From Artocarpus heterophyllus (taxonomy: Eukaryota > Streptophyta > Magnoliopsida > Rosales > Moraceae): 64,000 nt of DNA. Below are positions 33,880 to 45,597 of the stretch, in pieces (positions within the stretch are counted from its first letter, which is position 1; every line of letters starts with the position of its first letter). Location: NCBI GenBank assembly GCA_025403435.1, contig CM046342.1, positions 16,866,519-16,930,518 of the forward strand, written 5' to 3'. A model generated the notes under the pieces. The model was not told where the DNA came from. It searched no databases and saw only the letters and a list, made by a program, of their open reading frames with translations. A program made the translations under genes and the position numbers.

Positions 33880-34215
33880 CATTCATCACCTAATTCTGAA
33901 CAACGATTAAAATAATAATTAATAGCTTTACTGGACGAAGATCTATTTTGTCAGCTTTTGCTGGCCCTTTCCAAAAGAACAAAGTACTAAGACAGTTATG
34001 CTCTTCTTTCGCTGATATGGTAATCTTCTATGTACGTGATATTGCGAATCACCAACCTTTTTGGAAAGCATGACCTTTCTGGAAAGAAAACTCTCAAGAA
34101 CTATTGATTTACTGCACATGATTCAAAAAAAAAAGATACAACGGACAAAGATTCTTTTATCAACAGAAAACCGTACTATATTTTTTGCGTAGAAGAAGGA
34201 GGGCAACTTGATAGA
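33880..34215. repeat. Duplicated module P, copy 1
   Basis: Matches 38490-38770 (shared ATCACCAACCTTTTTGG, GAAAGAAAACT.TCAAGAA, CAAAGATTCTTTTATC and CGTACTATATTTTTTG). Its left end also resembles 36630-36740. Non-coding. Confidence 0.7.
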
Positions 34216-34859
34216 AGATCTGTAGTTTATGGGTATTTTAAAAATTAATCCCACAATAGATAGTACTTGTCATCATGTAACACATGATTCTTTGAAATCT
34301 GATTACAATTTTCATTGTTCATTTTGTCGATCCAATCTCTCACTTCAACTACTTAGGAAAAAATAAAATTACAAATTGGTCCCTTGTATCTGCCAATATT
34401 TCTGAATAAAGATGCTTCACAGGACCTATGAAAATTTAAAAAACAAAAAAAAAATTCACTTTAATTTTAAGTTTCGAGTAGAGTAATGTGAGTACTAGGA
34501 GCTAGATTAGAAAAATCGATGAACTTTGAGGTTTCAGCATTATGTCTTTTCATGGTAATTGCATGACCTTTTATGCTAGAAAAAGTAGGATGATCATGAT
34601 CAAGAATAATCAAAGAGGACACTTGAGGTCATCATCTGGGTTAATTATTAATTTAGAATTAATTCTTCAGCATGAGGTTAAAGATTCCCACATGATCAGC
34701 TTACTAAAGATGGGACCACAAGCAAAAGGAAAATAAAGATGGACCAATTAGGTAATTATTCTAATTTCTTTGTGAACCACACATAGTATCAAAAGTAAAA
34801 AGTATTAAGACTAAAAAAATTTTTTGTAGAAGACCTACTTAATCAATTTTTGATGTCCT
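34216..34859. other. Non-coding DNA between duplicated modules
   Basis: No gene supported. A 64-codon open frame at 34542-34736 has no recognisable motif. Confidence 0.4.
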
Positions 34860-35290
34860 TTTCCGAGAATTATATCTGTACTTGATTGTTGGAATAAGTT
34901 AATTGAATGAGTAGAATATTTTTGCACCCTACAAGTATAGCTTCCCACGCCATAATTAGTAGTCGCTGCCCTCATTTTCTTTTCTCAACCTTTGCTGATT
35001 TGGTTCATAGGTTAAAATTACCTTCTAATTGGCATAGTCAGTTTGAATCATCTGTACTGTAAAGTTTATAATAGCATAATTATAATATTTTAAACCAAAA
35101 CCAGTTGAAATTATTGGTTGGAGCTCTTTTTCCAAACACCTTCTTTTTTTTTTTTTTTTTTTTTTTTTATTTGAAAGACACAAGAGAACCTTTCCTATCA
35201 TAAAAACAAACATCTTATACAAATTAAAAGAAGCCACTTGCTAGCTGTAAAAGTCAAAATATAATTGAAGACAAAAGGTAAATAAACCCA
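34860..35290. repeat. Duplicated module Q, copy 1
   Basis: Matches 38090-38480: shared CCCACGCCATAATTAGTAGT, ATAATATTTTAAACCAAAA, AACAAACATCTTATACAAAT and GCCACTTGCTAGCTGTAAAA. It contains a long T run (about 35144-35168) absent from the other copy. Confidence 0.8.
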
Positions 35291-35789
35291 ATATCATCAG
35301 AAGACTTTTTTAATTACCTGAATTCCAAATGCAAAACATGGTGATTGTATTGAACGACACATCGATCAGATATATATATCTCTTTTACCGAAACAGCTTA
35401 TCAAGATTGTAAATTTGGCCAAGAAAATTTTCTAGAAGAGAGCTCAAGTTTAGGAAAAAAAGAAGAAGAAGAAGAAAAAGAAGTTCGAACTCTAGACTTG
35501 AAGATGATAGATTGAATACCGAAAATCGTAGAAGTAACTAAGCTCATGTAGGGCTTGCTATACATGGAATATTTTTTCTCATAGATGTACTAGAGTTACA
35601 TTGAATGTTACTGTAAAATGAATACTGAAATCGTATTTTTAAAATGACCCAAATTGCTAAACTCATTTTCAATTGTATTGCATAGACAACAGGCAAAGGA
35701 AAGATCATATATTATGAGCATGACAAAGAGTATAAAAGAGAAAATGTCATAATAGTAGTAAGGTTACTGGTTCACTTTTAATAATTAAA

Positions 35790-38060
35790 GCTCTCACATA
35801 TCATAGTAAATTGGTTTTAATTTTTAAGAAGAACACGTTTTAATTATTTCTATTTCTAGACTTCTAGTGACATTACAATCCATCAAGTCACTAGTATAAC
35901 AAAATTTATTTATAAAAATGGCCTTGCTCAAGAATATCTAGTGATACCCTTGAAGTGTTCTTGCTATCCCTTTTTTATATTGGATCTGATAATCGTATGG
36001 CATACAAATTTGGCGACAGAATCAACTAAAAATCTGACAGTGGTAATCCCAAAAGTATTCACTAGCTGAGGTATTATTTTATTTTTTTGTCTCTAGCTAG
36101 CTAGCTAGCTAGAATCCTCTCAATTAATTGACGAAGTACGGACCAATGTTGATATTGCTAAAAGAGAAAAAGAGAGACCAAATGGAGTGATGGACCTACA
36201 TGAGCTCAAGTTCTGTGTGTGATTCATCACATTCAGAACTGACATAGAAAAGTCAGAAATAGTTCTATTGGACCGTAAAGATCTCGTTTCTCAATTTTTG
36301 TGGTCCTCTATCAGCATATGAAAAGACAGTAGGCGTTTCGTTGACAAAATAATATACTTCTGTTTTGTTTTGTTTTTATTTTTTATAACGTTCTCAAATA
36401 AATCAATGTCTCAATTATTCTTTGCAATTGGTCTTTCTAATAATATCCCTGCTTTAATAATTTCATGTCATGATTTTAACTGTATGATATGACCCTTTAC
36501 TTAGCATGACAAAGTACAGAAATAAAAAGGGAGATGAAGGAACAAAAACTAAAGTACAGATTAATAGAATCCATGATCGATTGCCCTTAATCAAGATTGG
36601 CATGCAACAAGCAAAAGAAATTAAAGAATTGGACTAATTGGATGGCCATCCTTTGTTCATATTCATCATCTAATTATGATGATGATGATAAAGATCAGAT
36701 TGTTGGACGAAGATTTATTTGGTCAAACAGCTAAAATAATTGAATTCATCATAAGGATATATGTGATCCAGCCTAGGAATGGATGGGACAGGGCTTTTTT
36801 TTAATTATTTTATTTTTTTATAATCAGATGCACGTAAAAGCGGCACTGCACTATACAAGTACTTCCAAAAATTCAATATATAGCCCCAGACAAATTGATT
36901 ATAATACTTCTAAATTCTAATATTTGTAGGCCTACAACCAAGACATAAGAACATTCACAAAAGCAAGATATGATTTTGAAACTTCATAAAGTTTCTTTTG
37001 TGGGTTTGAACATCACAATTTAATTTTCTTTTTCTTTTTTTTTTCCTATAATTGACCGGGTTCAATAGAGCTTAAAAATCTCTTTCTTAACTCACCTGAT
37101 CATCCCTACTAAATGGGTTAACTGAGTTCGCACCAATTAGCTCAATTTTATTGCTATTATCTTTTCTTATAAATCTGAATTTTGTTTCAAACATTTTATA
37201 TGTTTAATTTATGAATTAAAGTCACAATTCAAATTCTTTTTTGCAAAAAGTTAAATTTTAACTAAACTTTTGTTTAAACGTAAACGTATAAATCACACAA
37301 TAGATAGGACAAAGAAATGAAACTGGCTTTTAACTTTACTTTTTAATCCTTTTGAGCTTGAAGTACAAGTGAAGCTATAAATTAGAATACAGGCATTACT
37401 TGTACATATATAATTTTTAGATTTGTTTTATGATCTGATTAATGAAACAGTGGTAAAACGAACAATACTAATTAATGAATATATTTTTAAAATCGTTGTC
37501 TGTTGTTGTCACATTGGATAATTACTAAGAAAATGTTCTCAAATATTATGGTTTTAGAGAAACAATCTTCATCAATTTGTCACCAGCAACTAGTGTCATA
37601 GCATACGTTAATTTGTGGGACTCATATCAAGGTAAAGAGAGTAGGTATTTGAGGTATATGAATGAAATATATAACAATGGTAAATAAATTTTATTAAACA
37701 AAGGGTCAATAGAATTAAATGAGACAGAAATAAATTGTTAAAGTGTCACCCATCTATTTAAAACATTTAATACCGTTTTCAATTGGACTAAATATTCAAA
37801 GGATTTCAAAAATCCACTAAGTCAATTATCAAAAGTTTTAATTCAAAGACCAATATGCTAAACACAAAGGTTTCGGAGGATGCCATGCAAAAAAGGCAGC
37901 TATTGTATAGCACTAAAATTGAACACCAGACCCCTAAAAAAAAGAAAAATAAAAGAAAGAAATGCAACACTAGAATGACAATCTTAATATGCTTAGCTGG
38001 AAGCTCACGTGACGACATCTCATGTCAGTGCACAAAAAGATATTGCAATTGATTTCTTTT
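35790..38060. repeat. Duplicated module R, copy 1
   Basis: Collinear with about 49205-52740. Shared blocks include AGTACGGACCAAT, GATGGACCTACATGAG, GGCATGCAACAAGCAAAAGA, GTGGGACTCATATCAA and GAGCTTGAAGTACAAGTGAA. Non-coding; contains a CTAG tetranucleotide run near 36095-36113. Confidence 0.8.
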
Positions 38061-38089
38061 GACCTTGACGCCTTTTTATTGTTTTTTTT

Positions 38090-38480
38090 TTTTCGAGAAT
38101 TATCTCCGTCCTTTGATTGCGGAAGTAAATTAATGGAAGGAATAGAATATTTTTGGACCCTACTTAGTCTGGCCTCCCACGCCATAATTAGTAGTCCCTG
38201 TCGTTATTTTCTTTTCTCAACATTTACTGATTTTGGTTCATAGGCTAAAATTATCTTCTATATTTAGTTTGAACGGTAATAGCTACAATTATAATATTTT
38301 AAACCAAAAATAATTGAAACTATTTGTTAGAGTTTCTTTTTCTAAACACCTTACCTTTTTCTTATTTGAAAAGCTCAGGAGAATCTTTCGTACCATAAAA
38401 ACAAACATCTTATACAAATTAAAAGCAGCCACTTGCTAGCTGTAAAAGTCAAAATATAGTTGAAGACGAAAGGTAAATAA
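38090..38480. repeat. Duplicated module Q, copy 2
   Basis: Partner of 34860-35290. It follows module R directly, as the third, interrupted copy does at 52780. Confidence 0.8.
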
Positions 38481-38489
38481 ACTAACTTC

Positions 38490-38770
38490 CAATGTACAAT
38501 GAACATGATTAAAATAATGTTAACAATAATTAACAGTTTTGTTGGACGAGTTTCCTAAAGAATATATACTAGTAGATATTGCCAATCACCAACCTTTTTG
38601 GAGATTATAAGCATGCGTTTCTTAGAAAGAAAACTGCCAAGAATTATTGAAGCATTGATTGTTGCACATGATTAAAGAAAATGATACAACAGTCAAAGAT
38701 TCTTTTATCGATAGAACATCGTACTATATTTTTTGTGCAGAAAAAGGAAGGCAAAACTTGGAAAAACTAG
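38490..38770. repeat. Duplicated module P, copy 2
   Basis: Partner of 33880-34215, lying just upstream of the B3 gene's promoter region. Confidence 0.7.
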
Positions 38771-38839
38771 ATCTTCGTGGTCTAACAGAACTATTTTCAA
38801 CATTTATACATCAGTTCTAAATACATCAGTTTTAAATAA

Positions 38840-39020
38840 ATAAAAACTATAAGTATTCAGCAATGGACATATATACATTTCTAAAGTTGAAAATAGTTTA
38901 TTAACTACTAAGCGTGCACCATTGCATGCATATTCTTAATTCAAAAAGTGCTAAGATTACTTCATGGAACAAACGGCTAAAATACTTGGATAGACGAGAG
39001 GATATATATCAGGATAGGAA
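38840..39020. repeat. Duplicated far-upstream segment of the B3 gene
   Basis: Shares TTCAG.AATGGACATATATACAT, AGTGCACCATTGCA-like and GAACAAACGGCT-like blocks with 49980-50165, where no B3 gene follows. Confidence 0.7.
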
Positions 39021-39208
39021 CCGACTTATAAGCTAGGTAACATTAGTCTTAGTGACGATTCTACAGTCTAGTCTAGTCACTTTCCTGCTCGGGCCTCTCA
39101 CGGTGGGTGAGTCTCACGTGGGTCCCTCTAGTGGCGTTCATCCTCTATGAGAGGCTCGGGACCTGTCCTTGTCAGAATAATACTGCTGCTCTTTACCTTT
39201 TTTTCTTC

Positions 39209-39216
39209 TATATATA
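39209..39216 (+). promoter_or_regulatory. TATA box of the B3 gene
   Basis: TATATATA about 85-90 bases before the ATG at 39300, after a pyrimidine-rich run. The distance suits a short 5' leader. Confidence 0.6.
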
Positions 39217-39299
39217 GACAAGGGTACTTGCATAGAATTTGCAGCAACATTTTTTTACTTCTCTATCTTAATTTTTTACTAAATTATACGTACGAACGC

Positions 39300-39683
39300 A
39301 TGGCGGAACTATTCTCGAAGATTCTCTCCTGCAGTGATGTAACCCAGAAGTTCGTTGTGCCGAGCTATTGGCTAGGAAAACTACTTCCTAAGCTGGACTC
39401 AAATGGCGAGGCAACAATTTGTGTTCTTGACCAAACGGGTCGTGAGTACCGTTTTGTGTTGAAAGCACGGAAAGAAAACGCTGGTCCACAGTATTTGAAG
39501 CCTGTTTTTCAGAGGCAAGGATGGCGTGATTTTGTCGGAGACCACAATCTGGTGGCTGAGGATACCATCTACTTCTGGAAGGAGAGACATGGGAGAGATG
39601 ATATTACAAGGGTCCATGTACGAGATCCTCCCACCGTTCTGAGGTTATTCGGCTTCAACGTTTCTCCACTACATGCAAACTAA
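39300..39683 (+). CDS. Small single-exon B3-domain DNA-binding protein
   Basis: 127 residues, almost entirely one B3 domain, a plant-specific DNA-binding fold used by transcription factors. Visible B3 features in order: LFSKILSCSDV near residues 4-14, FVVPSYWLGKLLP (18-30), ATICVLDQTGREYRF (37-51), a GWRDFVGDHNLVAEDTIYFW block (73-92), and RVHVRD near the end. There is no second domain (no AP2, ARF or PHD part). The frame is open upstream to 39147, but I chose the ATG at 39300 because the TATA box and leader lie in between and the domain starts right after it. Likely a nuclear regulator; target and subfamily (REM-like or stand-alone B3) cannot be told. Surrounding sequence is duplicated, though only this copy keeps a gene. 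Confidence 0.85.
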   Translation: MAELFSKILSCSDVTQKFVVPSYWLGKLLPKLDSNGEATICVLDQTGREYRFVLKARKENAGPQYLKPVFQRQGWRDFVGDHNLVAEDTIYFWKERHGRDDITRVHVRDPPTVLRLFGFNVSPLHAN

Positions 39684-40954
39684 GTAAGTCATAGTTTTTT
39701 TTTCTGGGGGAGAGACTTAAAAAAAAAAAATCGTCCGTGGGACTTTAAATAATAAATAAGAGTCATTCTAGCAGGGCATCTTGTTAGTAATTAATGATGA
39801 CTTTGTATCCTGTCCTATGTGGGTTTTCAAATATTTTCCTTGTTCTGGTCTTATGTTGGTTTTCGCATCTTTTTGTTTGTTTCATATTGGAGGATGTTTT
39901 GTGCCTTTACGAGCTGGGACTGCTAGTTATTATATTTTCCAGTTTGTCATGTCCTGCATGATGTTATAAAATAAAGGCTGAATCGTGAGTGATTTTCTCT
40001 CCCTATGCATACATGTGTCCACCACTATAAAAATCGTTTTTAACCTCCATCGAAACTGTTGTTAAAGAACTTTAGCAATAGTTTTCATACTGATGACCAA
40101 TTAACAATGGCAATAATTTTCGTAGCCATAGTTCCTATAATATTAATCGGTGCATATTTTAAATATTAACTAGTTATTAAATTATATAAATGTAAGAATC
40201 TGCGCGTGTAATAAACAAATGATTTATCTTTCAGTGGTCTAAATTAAGTAGCATTACTAGTATGGCTTGTGCAAAGAAGCATCAAAACGGCCGGTACAAA
40301 CGTACGGTCGAAACTTGGGTCTCGTTTAAAAGGGCTTAAAACAAGTTGCTTTTGCCTCCACGAGTATAGATATTTCCTAGGTTGAATTAATTAGGTAGCT
40401 AGCCGTTGAGCTTAACTTTTGGACGATAACAAAATCTATCCTCTTAAAATTTGGAATTTAGAACTTCTATGGTCTTTTTTTTATCTCTACTGTTGAGCTG
40501 GTTTAAGCTCTCTTCTTAAGAATTTTCCAAGTCCAGTAACAAGACTTCATAGGTTATTGTGCTCAGTTACAAAAATATATTTTATCGATCTGTCTTTTAA
40601 TACTTACTGTCTTCCTTTTTGAGAATTAGTATATTCTAAAAGGTTCGTTTCTTCATTCTATCGCAACTCTCGCATTTGGATTCGATTAAAGTCTTCCCAA
40701 ATTAACTTCTTGAAGGAGTTCATTTTTCAAGGAGTGACGTCCTTTAGTTCGTATAACATGCTTTTTTTGTCATTTTATTTGTAAGGCCATGATCGGATAT
40801 TTTGGCTTCTCATATTATACACTCAATTATTTTATTAAGAAACACAAATTTCAAATTTTGCATTTTGTCTTTAGTCAACTATCTTCCATTTTTAATAATA
40901 TCGGCTTAGCTTGTCGAGCAACTGCTGATTGAGACGCAGAATATTCTTACATGT
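39684..40954. other. Downstream intergenic DNA
   Basis: 3' flank of the B3 gene. No gene recognised; an AATAAA-containing run (ATAAAATAAAGG) near 39966 could serve polyadenylation. Short frames (for example 39781-39969) lack motifs. Confidence 0.45.
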
Positions 40955-40959
40955 GTGCG
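40955..40959. other. Target-site duplication, left (GTGCG)
   Basis: Identical to 47019-47023, flanking the non-autonomous gypsy element. Confidence 0.85.
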
Positions 40960-41149
40960 TGATAAGTTAGTTTTAGGCTAATTAATTAGATGATTCTCAC
41001 TTAATATTTTTGTTAGTTTTGAGCAATTTATAAGAATTTGATAATGTTTTATGTTCTTTTGTAGGTCTTAAGGAAAAAAGATACATATTGGCAAAGTGCG
41101 AGACAAAACGGACCGAAAAATGAGTGATACTGAACTCGGGACAAAATAG

Positions 41150-41459
41150 AGCCTAGACGCCAACTTATGGCCGCCTAGGCGCTCTTACAGATGAAGCCTC
41201 AGACAGAAAACCCGAGAGCATAGCGCCTAGGCGCCACAATTTAGGCGCCTAGGCGCCATTTGGAAGAATCAGTGTAGCGCCTAGGCGCTACAATCTTGGC
41301 GCCTAGGCGCTACTTTGAAGCCTAAGCGCCATATTCATGAAGCCTAGGCGCCAGTTCAGAAAAGCTTCCATGGGCAAGTATAGAGCTTAGGCGCTACAAT
41401 CATGGCGCCTAGGCGCCGTAATGAAGCCTAGGCGCCAGAAAATCAAGCCTAGGTGCCAT
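41150..41459. repeat. GCGCCTAGGCGCC palindrome array in the 5' LTR
   Basis: About twelve units, each a variant of (A/G)GCGCCTAGGCGC(C/T), separated by 5-25 bases of unrelated linker such as ACAATTTA or ATTCATGA. Full palindromes lie near 41222, 41243, 41275, 41297 and 41403; the rest are half-units GCCTAGGCGCC. The last ends ~60 bases before the TATA box. Confidence 0.9.
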
Positions 41460-41520
41460 TGCGATCCCAGCTCAAATTTTAGTGTAATTTCGTTCCAAAA
41501 TTACCCTTTCAAACCATAGC

Positions 41521-41530
41521 CTATAAATAG
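41521..41530 (+). promoter_or_regulatory. LTR TATA box (5' LTR)
   Basis: CTATAAATAG, just downstream of the palindrome array. It is repeated at the same place in the 3' LTR (46159-46168). Probably sets the element's transcript start. Confidence 0.7.
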
Positions 41531-42384
41531 AACATTATAGAGGGTTGAAACACGAATTCTAAAGACAAAAAAACTACAAACAAGAAGAAAGAACTCATTG
41601 CTTTGGAGAAGAAGAACGGTGCAACCCAGAGACAAAAATCATCTTCGCATCCAAATAGAGTTCTTTTCTTTCACTCATCATGTTTAAGAGATTATTTAGG
41701 ATTGTTTTTAGTTTCATTAGGAACTAATTTTCTCTATTCTAGGGCTACGATGTAGCCGGATTATGAATGTTCACTTTTGTTTAATTTAATTCAATTCGAT
41801 GTTTATTTATTATCTATGCTGTGTATTTAATATAATCTTAATGCTTGTAAAAGTTTGCGCACATTTTGCATGATATGTGATTTAATTTGAGGCTGAGAAG
41901 CGATGATTAAATTAGACTATGATTGAATGCCATGAGATCATCATAGGATAGAGATATCTATGAGACTTGTGTAACACTATGAATTTCTTGTTCTTAATAA
42001 ATCTCGGTAAGTTTAGAGTTTCCACAGAGATGTAGGAAATTTGCTAACTAAGATAAATTATTAATGCTTGAGAAAGATTAATGACTACCTAAGAGAAATT
42101 CGTTATCGGCATAGGAGTAAACATCAGTTGATTAAGTTAGATAATTTGAGTAGGATTAATTTAGGTGAAATCGGATGCCCTAGTCTTTTATTGTTTAGGT
42201 TTCATTTATATTTTTTTTGTTTTGTTATTTTTCTATTTTATATTTGATTGTTCAAATAATTTTAGGGTTAACCAATTTCGGTACTTAGCTAGATTAATGC
42301 AATCCTCGTTGGAACGATACTTTACTCACTCTTTATTACTTGTTAACGATACGTGCACTTGCGTTAGAAAATCCACAACAAGTT

Positions 42385-42402
42385 TTTGGCGCCATTGCCG
42401 GG
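42385..42402 (+). other. Primer-binding site, tRNA-Asp type
   Basis: TTGGCGCCATTGCCGGGG a few bases after the LTR. It matches the complement of plant tRNA-Asp 3' end with one difference (A for G), as used by Athila-type elements. Confidence 0.75.
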
Positions 42403-42535
42403 GATTGTTGTTTAATTTAGTTAATATCGATACCAATTAGCTCTAGAATTACTTTGAATTTTTTTTATTTGTTTTATTTCATTTTTATTTGTTCTAATTT
42501 TTTTCTTTTAAGTCATTTGTTTCCCAAGGAACTTC

Positions 42536-43780
42536 ATGATGTTGCATCGGAATATCCTTGCAAGTTTTGTCCAACAATATATGGAACCATTTTATGCAGC
42601 TTGGGAGCGATTTAAAGATATGCTTGAGCGGTATCCACATCACAACTTGCCAAAGTGGGCACTTCTCCAAATTTTTATTGAAGGATTGCATTTTGAAGCT
42701 AGAGATTGGGTGGAAAAAGGCACAGTTTCTGACGGTCATTCTTTCTTTTCAAGAACTGTTGATGAAGCTTACTACTTATTGGAGGATATGGTAGCCTTTA
42801 ATTATCATTGGCATTTGAATTCTTCAATGCATAATTCTTGCTGGGAGAGGCACCAAAATCTTTCATGGAATATCTACTCCAACATGATGGAACAATCCTG
42901 TAGACAATATTAAGAAGAGAAGACACCTTTGGAAGTTGCTTTAGATAGTCTAAAGGCCACTCTTGAGGGAAGTCATGAAGTCACCAACTCTAGGCGATAT
43001 CTTGATGAACAAATCCGTTTAAAGAGAACAATTTTAAAGAGTTATCTAGAGGAGGAAGTTGCAACATTAAATCCTTATAGTGACCATGAAATGATAAAGG
43101 ATGTGGTTTTGTTTGATAATGGTTGTGTGAAACCTCAGGAATTTGAGCCTCTAGAGGAAATAAAGCCTCAAGATGAAGAACAAGAACCCTTTGATGTTGT
43201 GTTGGCTCAACCATTTGTTAATTTGAGCTCTTTCTCAATCAACAATGATCTACACTTGCTAAATCAAGAGGAGTCAACCCAAAACTATGACTTTTAGGAA
43301 GACCAAATAACAAGCATGCTAATGAATAGCCAAAAGGAAAGGAAAAAGTAAATAAAAGGGTTATTAGAGGAATTCTTATATGAGGAGAAGCCACAAGGCT
43401 CGTTGGAGGATATAGAAGCACATAAGATAATTGATTTGAGCTCATCAATGGTTCCAACATATAAGACACTCACCGATTCCTGTTGGCCATGTTCATCACC
43501 ACCATCACATCTCACCATGTTCAAGCTCGATCCATTAATGAAGTTCCCATCAAAAGCACATCATTTAAAGACATCTATTGTTGGTGCTATATGCAAATCA
43601 CTTCTAAATCTCACCAAGCTTGAGGGCATCTATAACCAAGACCCATATGTGGTGCGGTTTGACACTAACTATGGGCGAAAGCCGCTCTTTGACAAGCGCT
43701 TCTTTGAGAGTCAGGCTGATGACTATAAAACAAGCGCTTCTTGGGAGGCAACCCAAGCTCTCTATCCTTTTCAATTTTAG
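42536..43780 (+). pseudogene. gag remnant of the non-autonomous element
   Basis: One reading frame of about 415 codons with in-frame stops near 42911, 43295 and 43349. The first part is a recognisable plant gypsy gag core: EPFYAAWERFKDMLERYPHH, LPKWALLQIFIEGL, and DEAYYLLEDM. The N-terminal part of gag found in full elements is missing. The 3' end overlaps a GCGCTTCTTGGGAGGCAACC box (about 43733), which in other frames I know from the tail of pol in related elements, so pol seems to have been deleted between gag and this point. Not expected to be functional. Confidence 0.7.
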
Positions 43781-43957
43781 TTTTCATAATATTATTTAGT
43801 TTATTAGTTGTTTCTTATAGTTTTAGTTTTTTTTGCTACTTAATCATTATGTAAGTCTTGTTTGTGGTGATTCTAGGTTTTCGGGGGACATCAAGGTGCT
43901 CAGCTTGCTACAAAAAAAAAATTCAAAAGCTAAAACTATATCGGCAACCTGGCACAG

Positions 43958-44062
43958 ATGATGAACCACATGGCCATGCATCTGAACATGAACTTGGACA
44001 ATTTTTTCACAGTCTCTACTTTCAATGAAGATAATGAAGAGAATGAGGATGAGGAGGAATAG
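43958..44062 (+). other. Short acidic open frame inside the element
   Basis: 34 codons, MMNHMAMHLNMNLDNFF then a DNEENEDEEE tail. Probably the residue of a longer retroelement frame; there is no sign that it is translated on its own. Confidence 0.3.
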
Positions 44063-44143
44063 GCTGCCGCAATCTTCAGTTTAGGGAGTGTTCTTTCTTT
44101 CTTAATTTTGTTTTCTTTTTACATTGAGGACAATATATTGTTC

Positions 44144-44160
44144 AAGTTTGGGGGTGGTGT
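44144..44160 (+). other. Internal polypurine-like tract
   Basis: AAGTTTGGGGGTGGTGT, preceded by TTGAGGACAATATATTG. It shares the core AAGTTTGGGGGT with the terminal tract at 45583-45597. Confidence 0.65.
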
Positions 44161-45582
44161 GTTGCTTTATTTTATTTTATTTTTTGTCAATTAGTCATTA
44201 TGGTTTAATTAGGTTTTAGTTTAGGTTTTTTTTTTTTTTTCTTTGCATTTGATAGTAATTAGGATAGTAAAGTTGTGTCATTTGAGCACTGTTTAACTTG
44301 AATCATAAGAGGCCAATGATAAGACAATGGTTGAAATTGAATATGGCTTTTAGGGGATAATAATTATTGTTGGTCTATCCTTGTTTTTCTTGTGATTTGT
44401 TTGCCATGCTATGATTCTTTGAGCACTTTGAGCACTCACGCCTTGATCACCTAAGTATTCTACACTTAGAGGAATTTTATGTTGATTAAGTGATATTTTT
44501 GATCTCAAATGAACGCTAGAACCTATTTGATAACCATTCGAGGTGAAATCCTAGACTACATAACATTAAGGACATGATTTAGGCTATATTTGGATAGTTT
44601 GAGCCTTTCAAGCCTACCATTGACATCATTTAATTACTAGTTACCCCGTTGAGCCTTATTAACCATTTTCTTTGTTACCCACATAATCAACCTAGCCTTT
44701 AAATAATTTTATCCTACTTAGTCCCTCACTCATAAGCATGATTAGTTTGTCCAGGAAATTATTTGAAGGTAGTAGGCATTATGGGAGGATGGGTGGAGTT
44801 TTGAAGAACTTATCAAGGAAATATATTTTCCTATTATTCATTCTTGGGTGGAGTTTTGAGTATTGTTATCAAGGGAGTATGTATTCATGTTTATTCATTG
44901 TCCAAAAACAAAAGAAAACAAAACAAAAAAAGAAGAAGAAGAAAAGCAAAAAAAAAAAAAAGAAGAAAAAAAAAGAAAAAGAAAAAAATAATACACACGT
45001 CAAATAAATGTGAATGACAAAGGGAGTGCAACATAAGTTTAGGGGTGTACTTAGAAAGAAAGAAAAAATGATGTTCTCATAAGGTCCTAAGACAAATTGT
45101 GTGTTTATGGGTGAATTTTGAGCTACATTATATCCTTTATCTCACCTTTTTACCTTAGCCACACATTACAAGCTGAATAAAGTCCTAATGATCTTTGATG
45201 ATGTGATAGTCTACATTAGTGGAGAGTGGGTTTGAAAAATAGGCCTATGGAGTTTACAAATTTCACTAATCTAGAGATCTTTCAAAATAATCTTGTTGAC
45301 ATAAACTAATCCGAGTGTAGGTACATAAGTGCTACAGGCATCACACACATACTCAAGGAATTATGAGTATGGTAAACCTAAGATTTAAATTGATTTTTTT
45401 ACATGATCACAATGGTTAGAGTTTCCTTCGAGCCATATACTTTTTGCAATCTTTGAGGCCAAGTATAATGAAAAATTAAATTGATGCTCGAACTATGTCG
45501 TGTGTTAGTGTCAGTCCCATCCTTTTGTCTTGTTCATTGTTCTTTTTTTTTGTGTCTTTTGCTCGAGGACTAGCAAAATCTT
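44161..45582 (+). other. Long 3' non-coding region of the element
   Basis: 1.4 kb without credible coding capacity between the two purine tracts. It includes a 90 bp A/G-only-like run (about 44905-44995), which yields an artefactual Lys-rich open frame. Confidence 0.6.
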
Positions 45583-45597
45583 AAGTTTGGGGGTATT
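45583..45597 (+). other. Polypurine tract of the non-autonomous element
   Basis: AAGTTTGGGGGTATTT directly before the 3' LTR, in plus-strand primer position. Confidence 0.8.

Larger units (their letters stand above)
40960..42380 (+). repeat. 5' LTR of the non-autonomous gypsy element
   Basis: TGATAAGTTAG ... CCACAACA. It includes the CCTAGG palindrome array (41150-41459), a TATA box and a long AT-rich 3' half. Confidence 0.9.

Noticed and set aside
40018..40090. CACTATAAAAATCG-like start suggesting a small CACTA derivative
   Set aside because: No matching TAGTG end or 3 bp duplication was found nearby.
41150..41459. A CRISPR-like array
   Set aside because: Units are irregular palindromes with short, uneven linkers inside a plant LTR; there are no regular spacers or cas genes.
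44738..45007. Lys-rich C-terminal open frame
   Set aside because: An artefact of a purine-only tract in the non-coding tail of the retroelement.
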